NCBI RefSeq assembly: GCF_004217285.1
Contig: NZ_SHKS01000006.1
Location: 478,743 to 542,742, forward strand
From: Streptomyces sp. BK239
Lineage (GTDB): Bacteria; Actinomycetota; Actinomycetes; Streptomycetales; Streptomycetaceae
Direction: 5' to 3'
Length of the DNA: 64,000 bases
The notes below the pieces were generated by a model. That model saw only the letters and a list, made by a program, of their open reading frames with translations. It made no database searches and was not told where the DNA came from. The translations under genes and the position numbers were made by a program. Shown piece after piece: positions 16,621-24,623 of the stretch (its first letter is position 1; each line of letters begins with the position of its first letter).

Positions 16621-17895
16621 GTGCGTCGCCGTCTGATCCAGTCCACCCTCGCCGTCGTGCTCGTCGTGATCGCCGTGTTCGGGGTCTCCCTCGTCATCGT
16701 CGAGACCCGCACGATCAGCAACAGCGCGCAGGAACGCGTGGACCTGGAGGCGGCGCGGCTCGCCAGCATCGTCGACAGCCGGCTCCTCGGTGCCGGGAGC
16801 GTCGACGCGGAGGTCCTGAGCGGCCAGCTCACCCAGGAGCGGTACGCGGTGATCCGCATCCCCGGCAAACCCGCCATCGAGGTCGGCTCCCGGCCCGACG
16901 GCGACGTCATCCGCGGCGACGCGCGGGGCGAGGAGGGCGAGAGCGTCGTCGTCGAGGAGCCGCGCTCCTCCGTGACGCGTGAGGTCGGCCGCACGTTCCT
17001 GATCATCGCGCTGGTGGCGCTGCTCGCCGTGATCGCCGCCGTGCTCCTCGCCATCCGCCAGGCCAACCGGCTCGCCTCCCCCCTCACCGACCTCGCCGAG
17101 ACCGCGGAACGCCTCGGCTCCGGCGACCCCCGGCCCCGCCACAAGCGCTACGGCGTCCCCGAGCTGGACCGCGTCGCCGACGTGCTGGACGCCTCCGCCG
17201 AACGCATCGCCCGGATGCTCACCGCCGAACGCCGGCTCGCCGCCGACGCCTCCCACCAGCTGCGCACCCCGCTCACCGCCCTGTCCATGCGCCTGGAGGA
17301 GATCACCCTCACCGACGACCCGGACACGGTGAAGGACGAGGCGACGATCGCGCTCACCCAGGTGGAACGCCTCACGGACGTCGTCGAACGCCTGCTGACC
17401 AACTCACGCGACCCCCGCACCGGCTCCGCCGTCACCTTCGACCTCGACGAGGTCATCCAGCAGCAGCTCGCCGAGTGGCGCCCCGCCTACCGCAGCGCGG
17501 GCCGCGCCATCGTCAGCTCCGGCAAACGCCATCTGCGGGCGGTCGGCACACCCGGCGCGGTCGCCCAGGTGCTCGCGGCCCTGATCGAGAACTCCCTGAT
17601 GCACGGCGGCGGCACCGTCGCGCTGCGCACCCGCGTCACCGGCAACCAGGCCGTCATCGAGGTCACCGACGAGGGCTCGGGCGTCCCCGCCGACCTGGGC
17701 GCGCGGATCTTCGAGCGGGCCATCAGTGGCCGCAACTCCACGGGCATCGGCCTCGCCGTCGCCCGTGACCTGGCGGAGGCCGACGGCGGCCGGCTGGAGA
17801 TGCTCCAGGCCCAGCCCCCGGTCTTCGGCCTGTTCCTGTCCCGCACGGCCCCGTCGAAGAGGCCCGCGACGGACGACGAACCCACGGTGCGCTGA
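16621..17895 (+). CDS. HAMP-containing sensor histidine kinase
   Basis: Membrane sensor kinase of 424 residues paired with the upstream regulator. TM1 is about residues 7-27, a short extracytoplasmic loop of about 95 residues follows, then TM2 ('FLIIALVALLAVIAAVLLAI') and a HAMP region. The HisKA motif 'ADASHQLRTPLTAL' carries phospho-acceptor His212; the ATPase domain shows 'LIENSLMHGGG', 'VTDEGSGVP' and 'STGIGLAVARDLAEADGG'. GTG at 16621 follows GGAGGGC. The small sensory loop gives no hint of the ligand. Confidence 0.92.
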   Translation: MRRRLIQSTLAVVLVVIAVFGVSLVIVETRTISNSAQERVDLEAARLASIVDSRLLGAGSVDAEVLSGQLTQERYAVIRIPGKPAIEVGSRPDGDVIRGDARGEEGESVVVEEPRSSVTREVGRTFLIIALVALLAVIAAVLLAIRQANRLASPLTDLAETAERLGSGDPRPRHKRYGVPELDRVADVLDASAERIARMLTAERRLAADASHQLRTPLTALSMRLEEITLTDDPDTVKDEATIALTQVERLTDVVERLLTNSRDPRTGSAVTFDLDEVIQQQLAEWRPAYRSAGRAIVSSGKRHLRAVGTPGAVAQVLAALIENSLMHGGGTVALRTRVTGNQAVIEVTDEGSGVPADLGARIFERAISGRNSTGIGLAVARDLAEADGGRLEMLQAQPPVFGLFLSRTAPSKRPATDDEPTVR

Positions 17896-17945
17896 CCGGG
17901 CACGGCTGGGGGTTCCGGACGGGTGCCGGGTCAGGCAGCGCCGGG

Positions 17946-17979
17946 CAGGGGCGCGGGAACTGCGCGACCGCCCACGACG
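17946..17979 (+). repeat. Degraded copy of a common Streptomyces intergenic repeat
   Basis: The sequence around CAGGGGCGCGGGAACTGCGC followed by GACCGCCCACGACG matches, from memory, the REP-like words found in many Streptomyces intergenic regions. It lies between the convergent kinase and GtrA-like genes, where it may also act as a transcript end. GACCCGGCGGCGAA is repeated directly just downstream (about 17979-18008). Confidence 0.5.
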
Positions 17980-18037
17980 ACCCGGCGGCGAACCGACCCG
18001 GCGGCGAAATGACCTGGCTGCCGCGAACGCCCCCCGC

Positions 18038-18586
18038 TCAGCCGACCCGCTGCCTCGCCTGCTGCTCGCGCGAGCCCTCCGCGAGCAGCGACCGGTCGTC
18101 CGGCTCCTCCGCGAGCTGCGACGGGGCCTCCTCGACGGCCCCCTGATCGGGCATCGCCCGGAACACCCACGTCCGGTACGACCAGAACCGGAACAGCGTG
18201 GCGATGCCGATACCGACGAACTTGAACACGTTGTTCTGCAGCGGGCTGTTCCACCCGAAACCGTACGTCGCGACGTACAGCAGACCGTTCTGGATGACCA
18301 TCCCCACCACACTGAACAGCAGGAACAGGGTCATCTCCCGCGTGCGCCCGCTCTTGTCCAGATCCCGGTCGCGGTAGGTGAAGTAGCGGAAACCGACGTA
18401 GTTGAAGGCGATGGCGACCACGGTCGATATGACGCTGGCCCGCACCACCTGGAGATCGGTGACGTGCCGGACGAGGTTGAACACACCGAGATCGACGAGA
18501 AGCCCCGCCCCGCCCACCGCGCCGAACTTGGCGAACTCGCGGACGAGTCGTCGCAGCCGTCCTCCCCCCGAGGAACCATGTCCCAT
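18038..18586 (-). CDS. GtrA-family membrane protein
   Basis: Small membrane protein of 182 residues with four predicted helices in the GtrA/DPMS order: 'FAKFGAVGGAGLLVDLGVFNLV', 'SVISTVVAIAFNYVGFRYFTY', 'LFLLFSVVGMVIQNGLLYVAT' and 'NVFKFVGIGIATLFRFWSYRTWVF'. Family members are thought to help move lipid-linked sugars across the membrane in surface polysaccharide synthesis. The acidic C-terminal tail is disordered. ATG at 18586; no strong ribosome site. A -10-like TAGCAT (18632-18637, minus strand) lies about 45 nt upstream. Confidence 0.88.
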   Translation of the reverse strand: MGHGSSGGGRLRRLVREFAKFGAVGGAGLLVDLGVFNLVRHVTDLQVVRASVISTVVAIAFNYVGFRYFTYRDRDLDKSGRTREMTLFLLFSVVGMVIQNGLLYVATYGFGWNSPLQNNVFKFVGIGIATLFRFWSYRTWVFRAMPDQGAVEEAPSQLAEEPDDRSLLAEGSREQQARQRVG

Positions 18587-18794
18587 GGTCGTACAGGCCC
18601 CCGTCCGGGTGTCGGTGTCGTCAACCCCGCCATGCTAACCACCCCACCTCCAGGTTTCCTGTGGTGCCGCTCACCGGCCCCGCTCACCGCGGCAAGAAGC
18701 CGGAAAGACGCCGGGAAGCGACGGGTAAGAGGCCGGAAAGAAGCGGTCGGGCCGCGTTCGGGAGGCGCGGAATCCGGCCGTCGCACGTGGCCGA

Positions 18795-18800
18795 TACCCT
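18795..18800 (+). promoter_or_regulatory. -10 of leaderless purK transcript
   Basis: TACCCT at 18795-18800 is six nt before the GTG at 18807, giving a predicted transcript start at the first base of the start codon. There is no Shine-Dalgarno. Confidence 0.6.
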
Positions 18801-18806
18801 AGGGGC

Positions 18807-19946
18807 GTGACGTTCCCGGTAGTCGGCATGGTCGGCGGAGGTCAGCTCGCTCGTATGACACACGAGGCGGGCATTCCGTTGGGCATCAGGTTCAAGCTCC
18901 TCAGTGACACCCCCCAGGATTCCGCGGCCCAGGTGGTGAGCGATGTCGTCATCGGCGACTACCGCGACCTGGACACGCTGCGCGAGTTCGCGCGGGGCTG
19001 CGATGTGATCACCTTCGATCACGAACATGTCCCCACCGAGCATCTGCGGGCACTGGAGGCGGACGGCATCCCCGTGCGCCCCGGCCCCGACGCGCTCGTG
19101 CACGCCCAGGACAAGGGGGTGATGCGCGCGAGACTCAGCGCCATCGGCGTGCCCTGCCCCCGGCACCGCATCGTCGCCGACCCGGCGGACGTGGCGGCCT
19201 TCGCGGCCGAGGGGGACGGCTTCCCCGTCGTCCTCAAGACCGTCCGCGGCGGCTACGACGGCAAGGGCGTGTGGGTGGTCGACTCCGCGGAGGAGGCCGA
19301 GGACCCCTTCCGCGCCGGCGTCCCCGTCCTCGCCGAGGAGAAGGTCGACTACGTCCGCGAACTCGCCGCCAACGTCGTCCGCTCCCCGCACGGCCAGGCC
19401 GTCGCCTACCCCGTCGTCGAGTCCCAGCAGGTGGGCGGCGTCTGCGACACCGTCATCGCCCCCGCACCCGGCCTCGACGAGGGCCTCGCCCTCAAGGCCG
19501 AGGAGATGGCCCTGACCATCGCCAAGGAACTCGGCGTCGTCGGCCACCTCGCCGTGGAGCTGTTCCAGACCCGCGACGGCCGCATCCTCGTCAACGAACT
19601 GGCCATGCGCCCCCACAACTCCGGCCACTGGTCCATGGACGGCGCGATCACCAGCCAGTTCGCCAACCACGTCCGTGCCGTCCTCGACCTCCCGCTCGGC
19701 GACCCGCGCCCGCGCGCCGAGTGGACCGTCATGGTCAACGTCCTCGGCGGCGACTTCCCCGACATGTACTCCGCGTACCTGCACTGCATGGCCCGCGACC
19801 CCCAGCTCAAGATCCACATGTACGGCAAGGACGTGAAGCCCGGACGCAAGGTCGGCCACGTCAACACTTACGGCGACGACCTCGACGACGTGCTGGAACG
19901 CGCCCGTCACGCTGCCGGCTACCTGAGAGGCACGATCAGCGAATGA
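18807..19946 (+). CDS. purK: N5-carboxyaminoimidazole ribonucleotide synthase
   Basis: ATP-grasp enzyme of de novo purine synthesis: AIR + ATP + bicarbonate to N5-CAIR. The 379-residue protein starts 'VGMVGGGQLARMTHEAGIPLG', typical of PurK, with 'TFDHEHVP', the ATP-grasp 'VVLKTVRGGYDGKG' and 'VNELAMRPHNSGHWSMDG'. The GTG start is unusually close to its promoter. It ends in an ATGA overlap with purE, which uses its product. Confidence 0.97.
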   Translation: MTFPVVGMVGGGQLARMTHEAGIPLGIRFKLLSDTPQDSAAQVVSDVVIGDYRDLDTLREFARGCDVITFDHEHVPTEHLRALEADGIPVRPGPDALVHAQDKGVMRARLSAIGVPCPRHRIVADPADVAAFAAEGDGFPVVLKTVRGGYDGKGVWVVDSAEEAEDPFRAGVPVLAEEKVDYVRELAANVVRSPHGQAVAYPVVESQQVGGVCDTVIAPAPGLDEGLALKAEEMALTIAKELGVVGHLAVELFQTRDGRILVNELAMRPHNSGHWSMDGAITSQFANHVRAVLDLPLGDPRPRAEWTVMVNVLGGDFPDMYSAYLHCMARDPQLKIHMYGKDVKPGRKVGHVNTYGDDLDDVLERARHAAGYLRGTISE

Positions 19947-20467
19947 GCCCGGTTGTAGGCATCGTCATGGGGTCCGACTCCGACTGGCCCGTCATGGAGG
20001 CCGCCGCCAAGGCCCTCGACGAGTTCGAGATCGCGTACGAGGTCGACGTCGTCTCCGCGCACCGCATGCCCCGCGAGATGATCACGTACGGCGAGCAGGC
20101 CGCAGACCGCGGACTCAAGGCGATCATCGCGGGCGCCGGCGGCGCCGCCCACCTGCCCGGCATGCTCGCCTCCGTCACCCCGCTGCCCGTCATCGGCGTC
20201 CCCGTGCCGCTGAAGTACCTCGACGGCATGGACTCCCTGCTGTCCATCGTGCAGATGCCGGCCGGCGTCCCCGTCGCCACCGTCTCGGTCGCCGGCGCCC
20301 GCAACGCCGGCCTGCTCGCCGCCCGCATCCTCGCCACGCACGACGAGGACCTCCTCGCCCGTATGCGCGACTTCCAGCAGGACCTGAACGACCAGGCCAC
20401 CGAGAAGGGCAAACGCCTGCGCAACAAGGTCGAGGGCTCCGGCAGCGGCTTCGGCTTCGGGAAGTGA
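19943..20467 (+). CDS. purE: N5-carboxyaminoimidazole ribonucleotide mutase
   Basis: Class I PurE, converting N5-CAIR to CAIR. The 174-residue protein has 'GIVMGSDSDWPVM' near the N-terminus, 'SAHRMP' with the catalytic His, and 'GAGGAAHLPGMLAS'. ATG overlaps the purK stop by 4 nt. The C-terminal extension rich in Gly/Ser/Phe is not part of the fold. Confidence 0.97.
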   Translation: MSPVVGIVMGSDSDWPVMEAAAKALDEFEIAYEVDVVSAHRMPREMITYGEQAADRGLKAIIAGAGGAAHLPGMLASVTPLPVIGVPVPLKYLDGMDSLLSIVQMPAGVPVATVSVAGARNAGLLAARILATHDEDLLARMRDFQQDLNDQATEKGKRLRNKVEGSGSGFGFGK

Positions 20468-21651
20468 CGCCCGTGAGCACCGCGGACACCGCCCGGGAAC
20501 TGCTGCGCGAGTTCCCGGTCGTCGACGGGCACAACGACCTGCCGTGGGCCCTGCGCGAGCAGGTGTCCTACGACCTCGACGCCCGGGACATCGCCGGCGA
20601 CCAGCGCGCCCACCTGCACACCGACCTGCCCCGGCTGCGCGAGGGCGGCGTCGGCGCGCAGTACTGGTCGGTGTACGTGCGCTCCGACCTGCCCGACGCG
20701 GTCCCGGCCACGCTGGAGCAGATCGACTGCGTACGGCGGCTCGTCGACCGCCACCCCGAGCACCTCCGGGCCGCACTGACCGCCGCCGACATGGAGGCGG
20801 CCCGCGCCGAGGGCCGGATCGCCTCCCTCATGGGCGCGGAGGGCGGTCACTCCATCGCCAACTCCCTGGGCACCCTGCGCGGCCTGTACGCCCTCGGCGT
20901 GCGCTACATGACCCTCACCCACAACGACAACGTGGACTGGGCCGACTCCGCGACCGACGTGCCCAAGGCCGGCGGCCTGACCGCGTTCGGCCGCGAGGTC
21001 GTACGGGAGATGAACCGGCTCGGCATGCTCGTCGACCTCTCCCACGCGGCGGCGACGACCATGCGCGACGCGCTGGACGCCTCGTCCGCGCCGGTGATCT
21101 TCTCCCACTCCTCCTCGCGCGCGGTCTGCGACCACCCCCGCAACATCCCCGACGACGTCCTCGAACGCCTCCCCGCCAACGGCGGCATGGCGATGGTGAC
21201 GTTCGTGCCGAAGTTCGTCCTGCAGGCCGCCGTCGACTGGACGGCCGCCGCCGACGACAACATGCGCGCCCACGGCTTCCACCACCTCGACACCACCGCC
21301 GAGGCGATGAAGGTGCACCGCGCCTTCGAGCAGCGCACCCCGCGACCCGTCGCCACGGTCTCCACGGTCGCCGACCACCTGGACCACATGCGCGAGGTCG
21401 CCGGCATCGACCACCTCGGCATCGGCGGCGACTACGACGGCACGGCGTTCACGCCCGAGGGCCTCAGCGACGTCTCCGGCTACCCGAACCTGATCGCGGA
21501 GCTGCTGGAGCGCGGCTGGTCCAAGCCCGACCTGGCCAAGCTGACCTGGCAGAACGCCGTCCGAGTCCTCGGCGCGGCGGAGGACGTGGCCCGCGATCTG
21601 CGCGCCACACGGGCGCCCTCCCACGCCACCATCGACCGACTGGACGGCTGA
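20464..21651 (+). CDS. Membrane dipeptidase (M19 renal dipeptidase family)
   Basis: Zinc dipeptidase-like protein of 395 residues. The first metal motif is 'VVDGHNDLPW' (His23, Asp25); later 'MGAEGGHSI' provides the bridging Glu, and 'VDLSHAA' and 'FSHSSSRAV' the other His ligands, with 'IGGDYDG' near the end. No signal peptide is visible. The GTG at 20464 overlaps the purE stop; GTG at 20473 is an alternative. Co-transcription with purEK is likely but the functional link is unclear. Substrates could be dipeptides or D-amino-acid-containing peptides. Confidence 0.92.
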   Translation: MTPVSTADTARELLREFPVVDGHNDLPWALREQVSYDLDARDIAGDQRAHLHTDLPRLREGGVGAQYWSVYVRSDLPDAVPATLEQIDCVRRLVDRHPEHLRAALTAADMEAARAEGRIASLMGAEGGHSIANSLGTLRGLYALGVRYMTLTHNDNVDWADSATDVPKAGGLTAFGREVVREMNRLGMLVDLSHAAATTMRDALDASSAPVIFSHSSSRAVCDHPRNIPDDVLERLPANGGMAMVTFVPKFVLQAAVDWTAAADDNMRAHGFHHLDTTAEAMKVHRAFEQRTPRPVATVSTVADHLDHMREVAGIDHLGIGGDYDGTAFTPEGLSDVSGYPNLIAELLERGWSKPDLAKLTWQNAVRVLGAAEDVARDLRATRAPSHATIDRLDG

Positions 21652-21737
21652 GACGGGCCGGGAAGCCCTTTCTTTTCCGGCCTCCCGCGCCGGGCTTCAC
21701 CCCGCACGCGCCGCCCGCATACGGCAGAATGCAGCCA

Positions 21738-21778
21738 GACGCCGGTTCGGCCGACTGAGCCTCGGCCGAACCGGCGTC
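21738..21778. terminator. Strong hairpin, dipeptidase / UDP-glucose dehydrogenase
   Basis: Perfect 17-bp arms, GACGCCGGTTCGGCCGA (21738-21754) and its complement at 21762-21778, around a 7-nt loop, between convergent genes. Confidence 0.85.
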
Positions 21779-21829
21779 GCCCGCGCGGTACGTCGGCCCG
21801 GGCGGTGTCGCTCGTCGGACGGTGTGCCG

Positions 21830-23173
21830 TCAGGCGGTCGGGCGGCCCATCGCCCGGTACGTCCAGCCGGCCTTGCGCCACAGCTCCGGGTCGAGCGCGT
21901 TGCGTCCGTCGAGGATCAGCCGGGCCGCCGCCGCCTCGCCCAGCGCCGCCGGGTCCAGCTCGCGGAACTCCCGCCACTCGGTGAGATGCAGCACGATGTC
22001 GGCCCCCCGCACCGCCTCCAGCGCCGTCTCGGCGTAGCCCAGCGTCGGGAAGACCCTGCGGGCGTTCTCCATGCCCTTCGGGTCGTACACCGTGACCTGG
22101 CCGCCCTGGAGGTGGATCTGTCCGGCGACGTTCAGCGCCGGCGAGTCCCGCACGTCGTCCGAGTCGGGCTTGAACGTCGCGCCGAGCACGGCGACCCGGC
22201 GGCCGAGGAAGGGCCCCCCGCCGAGCGCCTCCCGCGCCAGCTCGACCATCTGACCGCGCTGGCGCATGTTGATCGAGTCGATCTCGCGCAGGAAGGTGAG
22301 CGCCTGGTCGGCCCCCAGCTCACCGGCGCGGGCCATGAACGCGCGGATGTCCTTGGGCAGACAGCCCCCGCCGAAGCCGATGCCGGCCCGCAGGAACTTC
22401 TTGCCGATCCGGTCGTCGTGACCGATCGCCTCCGCCAGCTTGGCCACGTCGCCGCCCGCCGCCTCGCACACCTCCGCCATCGCGTTGATGAAGGAGATCT
22501 TGGTGGCGAGGAAGGAGTTCGCCGACGTCTTCACCAGCTCGGCGGTCGGGAAGTCGGTCACCAGGAACGGCGTGCCCTCCGCGACCGGGCCCGCGTACAC
22601 CTCGCGCAGCAGCTTCTCGGCCCGCTCGCTGCGCACCCCGACGACGATCCGGTCCGGGTGCAGCGTGTCCTGGACGGCGAAGCCCTCCCGCAGGAACTCC
22701 GGGTTCCACGCCAGTTCGGCGTCCTCGCCGGCGGGCGCCAGCCGGGCGACGGTCGCGGCCAGCCGGTCGGCGGAGCCCACCGGCACGGTCGACTTGCCGA
22801 CGACCAGGGCGGGCCCGTGCAGGTGCGGCGCGAGGGAGGCGATCGCCGACTCGACGTAGGACATGTCGCAGGCGTACTCGCCGTGCTTCTGCGGGGTGTT
22901 CACGCAGACGAAGTGCACATCGCCGAAGGCGCCGGCCTCGGCGTAGTCCTGGGTGAAGCGCAGCCGCCCGGTGGACCCCTCGAACCCGGCGACGTGCCGG
23001 CGCAGCAGCTCCTGGAGCCCCGGCTCGTACATCGGGGTCTCGCCCCGCTCCAGCATCTCGATCTTCTCGCGCACGATGTCGAGGGCGAGCACCTCGAAGC
23101 CCAGTTCCGCCATGGCCGCGGCGTGCGTGGCGCCGAGATAACCGGTGCCGATCACGGTGATCTTGAGGGCCAT
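21830..23173 (-). CDS. UDP-glucose/GDP-mannose dehydrogenase family protein
   Basis: NAD-dependent sugar-nucleotide dehydrogenase of 447 residues, most like UDP-glucose 6-dehydrogenase, which makes UDP-glucuronate for surface polymers. The Rossmann motif is GTGYLG at 9-14; the linker helix contains 'NSFLATKISFINAMAE' and the catalytic Cys271 is in 'GFGGGCLPKDI'. The C-terminal domain carries 'LGATFKPDSDDVRDSPAL'. ATG at 23173 follows CAGGAGC. Substrate is inferred from family resemblance only. Confidence 0.9.
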   Translation of the reverse strand: MALKITVIGTGYLGATHAAAMAELGFEVLALDIVREKIEMLERGETPMYEPGLQELLRRHVAGFEGSTGRLRFTQDYAEAGAFGDVHFVCVNTPQKHGEYACDMSYVESAIASLAPHLHGPALVVGKSTVPVGSADRLAATVARLAPAGEDAELAWNPEFLREGFAVQDTLHPDRIVVGVRSERAEKLLREVYAGPVAEGTPFLVTDFPTAELVKTSANSFLATKISFINAMAEVCEAAGGDVAKLAEAIGHDDRIGKKFLRAGIGFGGGCLPKDIRAFMARAGELGADQALTFLREIDSINMRQRGQMVELAREALGGGPFLGRRVAVLGATFKPDSDDVRDSPALNVAGQIHLQGGQVTVYDPKGMENARRVFPTLGYAETALEAVRGADIVLHLTEWREFRELDPAALGEAAAARLILDGRNALDPELWRKAGWTYRAMGRPTA

Positions 23174-23310
23174 GTACGTGCTCCTGAAGCGAGGGGGGAC
23201 CGGACGCGCAACGAGCATAGTCGGGGCGTACCGGGCCCTCGGACCGGGCAGAACGCAGCCGGGGCCGCCTTGTCGCCAAGCTCACGTGTCCAGCAGCACG
23301 GGCGGGCCAC

Positions 23311-23316
23311 TAAAAT
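23311..23316 (+). promoter_or_regulatory. Possible -10 upstream of acyl-CoA dehydrogenase
   Basis: TAAAAT in a locally AT-rich stretch (23310-23340) that also holds TTAC-TTAACG-GTAA at 23322-23335, a short inverted repeat just downstream that could be an operator. No clear -35. Confidence 0.4.
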
Positions 23317-23374
23317 TCGGGTTACTTAACGGTAATTAGCGAGATCACCCCAGCTTCGTGGAGCGTGAGAGACC

Positions 23375-24532
23375 TTGGCCGGATCGGCTGACTTCGACCT
23401 GTACCGCCCGTCGGAGGAGCACGCCATGCTCCGCGACGTCGTCCGCTCACTGGCCGAGGCGAAGATCGCCCCGTTCGCCGCCGCGGTGGACGAGGAGGCC
23501 CGCTTCCCGCAGGAGGCCCTCGACGCGCTGGTCGCGAACGACCTGCACGCGGTGCACGTGCCCGAGGAGTACGGGGGCGCGGGCGCCGACGCCCTCGCCA
23601 CGGTCATCGTCATCGAGGAGGTGGCCCGCGCGTGCGTGTCCTCCTCCCTCATCCCGGCGGTGAACAAGCTGGGCTCCCTGCCGGTGATCCTCTCCGGCTC
23701 CGAGGACCTGAAGAAGAAGTACCTCTCGCCGCTGGCCAAGGGCGACGCCATGTTCTCGTACTGCCTCTCCGAGCCGGAGGCGGGCTCGGACGCGGCCGGC
23801 ATGAAGACCAAGGCGGTCCGTGACGGCGACCACTGGATCCTCAACGGCGTGAAGCGCTGGATCACCAACGCGGGCGTCTCCGAGTACTACACGGTCATGG
23901 CGGTCACCGACCCGACCAAGCGCTCCAAGGGCATCTCCGCCTTCGTCGTCGAGAAGTCCGACCCGGGCGTCTCCTTCGGCGCCCCGGAGAAGAAGCTCGG
24001 CATCAAGGGCTCCCCGACCCGCGAGGTCTACTTCGACAACGTTCGCATCCCCGCGGACCGCATGATCGGCGAAGAGGGCACCGGCTTCGCCACCGCCATG
24101 GCGACCCTGGACCACACCCGCATCACCATCGCCGCCCAGGCCCTCGGCGTCGCCCAGGGCGCGTTCGACTACGCCAAGGGCTACGTCCAGGAGCGCAAGC
24201 AGTTCGGCAGGCCCATCGCCGACTTCCAGGGCATCCAGTTCATGCTGGCCGACATGGCCATGAAGATCGAGGCCGCCCGCCAGCTGACCTACGCGGCCGC
24301 CGCCAAGTCCGAGCGGGGCGACAGCGACCTCACCTTCCAGGGCGCGGCCGCCAAGTGCTTCGCCTCGGACGTCGCGATGGAGGTCACCACCGACGCCGTC
24401 CAGCTCCTCGGCGGCTACGGCTACACCCGCGACTACCCGGTCGAGCGCATGATGCGCGACGCGAAGATCACGCAGATCTACGAGGGCACGAATCAGGTCC
24501 AGCGGATCGTGATGGCGAGGAACCTGCCCTAG
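23375..24532 (+). CDS. Acyl-CoA dehydrogenase
   Basis: FAD flavoprotein of 385 residues that oxidises acyl-CoA to enoyl-CoA. Signatures are 'YCLSEPEAGSDAAGMKTKA', 'LNGVKRWITNAG', 'GIKGSPTREVYFDNVRIP' and the C-terminal 'QLLGGYGYTRDYPVERMMRDAKITQIYEGTN'-type ending, in which Glu370 is the catalytic base position. The start is a TTG at 23375; an in-frame stop at 23366 rules out anything longer and the next in-frame starts would remove conserved sequence. Chain length or branched specificity cannot be read from the sequence. Confidence 0.93.
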   Translation: MAGSADFDLYRPSEEHAMLRDVVRSLAEAKIAPFAAAVDEEARFPQEALDALVANDLHAVHVPEEYGGAGADALATVIVIEEVARACVSSSLIPAVNKLGSLPVILSGSEDLKKKYLSPLAKGDAMFSYCLSEPEAGSDAAGMKTKAVRDGDHWILNGVKRWITNAGVSEYYTVMAVTDPTKRSKGISAFVVEKSDPGVSFGAPEKKLGIKGSPTREVYFDNVRIPADRMIGEEGTGFATAMATLDHTRITIAAQALGVAQGAFDYAKGYVQERKQFGRPIADFQGIQFMLADMAMKIEAARQLTYAAAAKSERGDSDLTFQGAAAKCFASDVAMEVTTDAVQLLGGYGYTRDYPVERMMRDAKITQIYEGTNQVQRIVMARNLP

Positions 24533-24587
24533 CGCGATCCTGGGCAGGCGCCGGACCGAGAACGGCCACTGACCCGCGCAGACAGCA

Positions 24588-24614
24588 CAGCCCCCGGCGC
24601 ACTGCCGGGGGCTG
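24588..24614. terminator. Hairpin between acyl-CoA dehydrogenase and SGNH gene
   Basis: CAGCCCCCGGC (24588-24598), 5-nt loop, GCCGGGGGCTG (24604-24614), followed by TCGTCGTTGT. Lies between convergent genes. Confidence 0.85.
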
Positions 24615-24623
24615 TCGTCGTTG

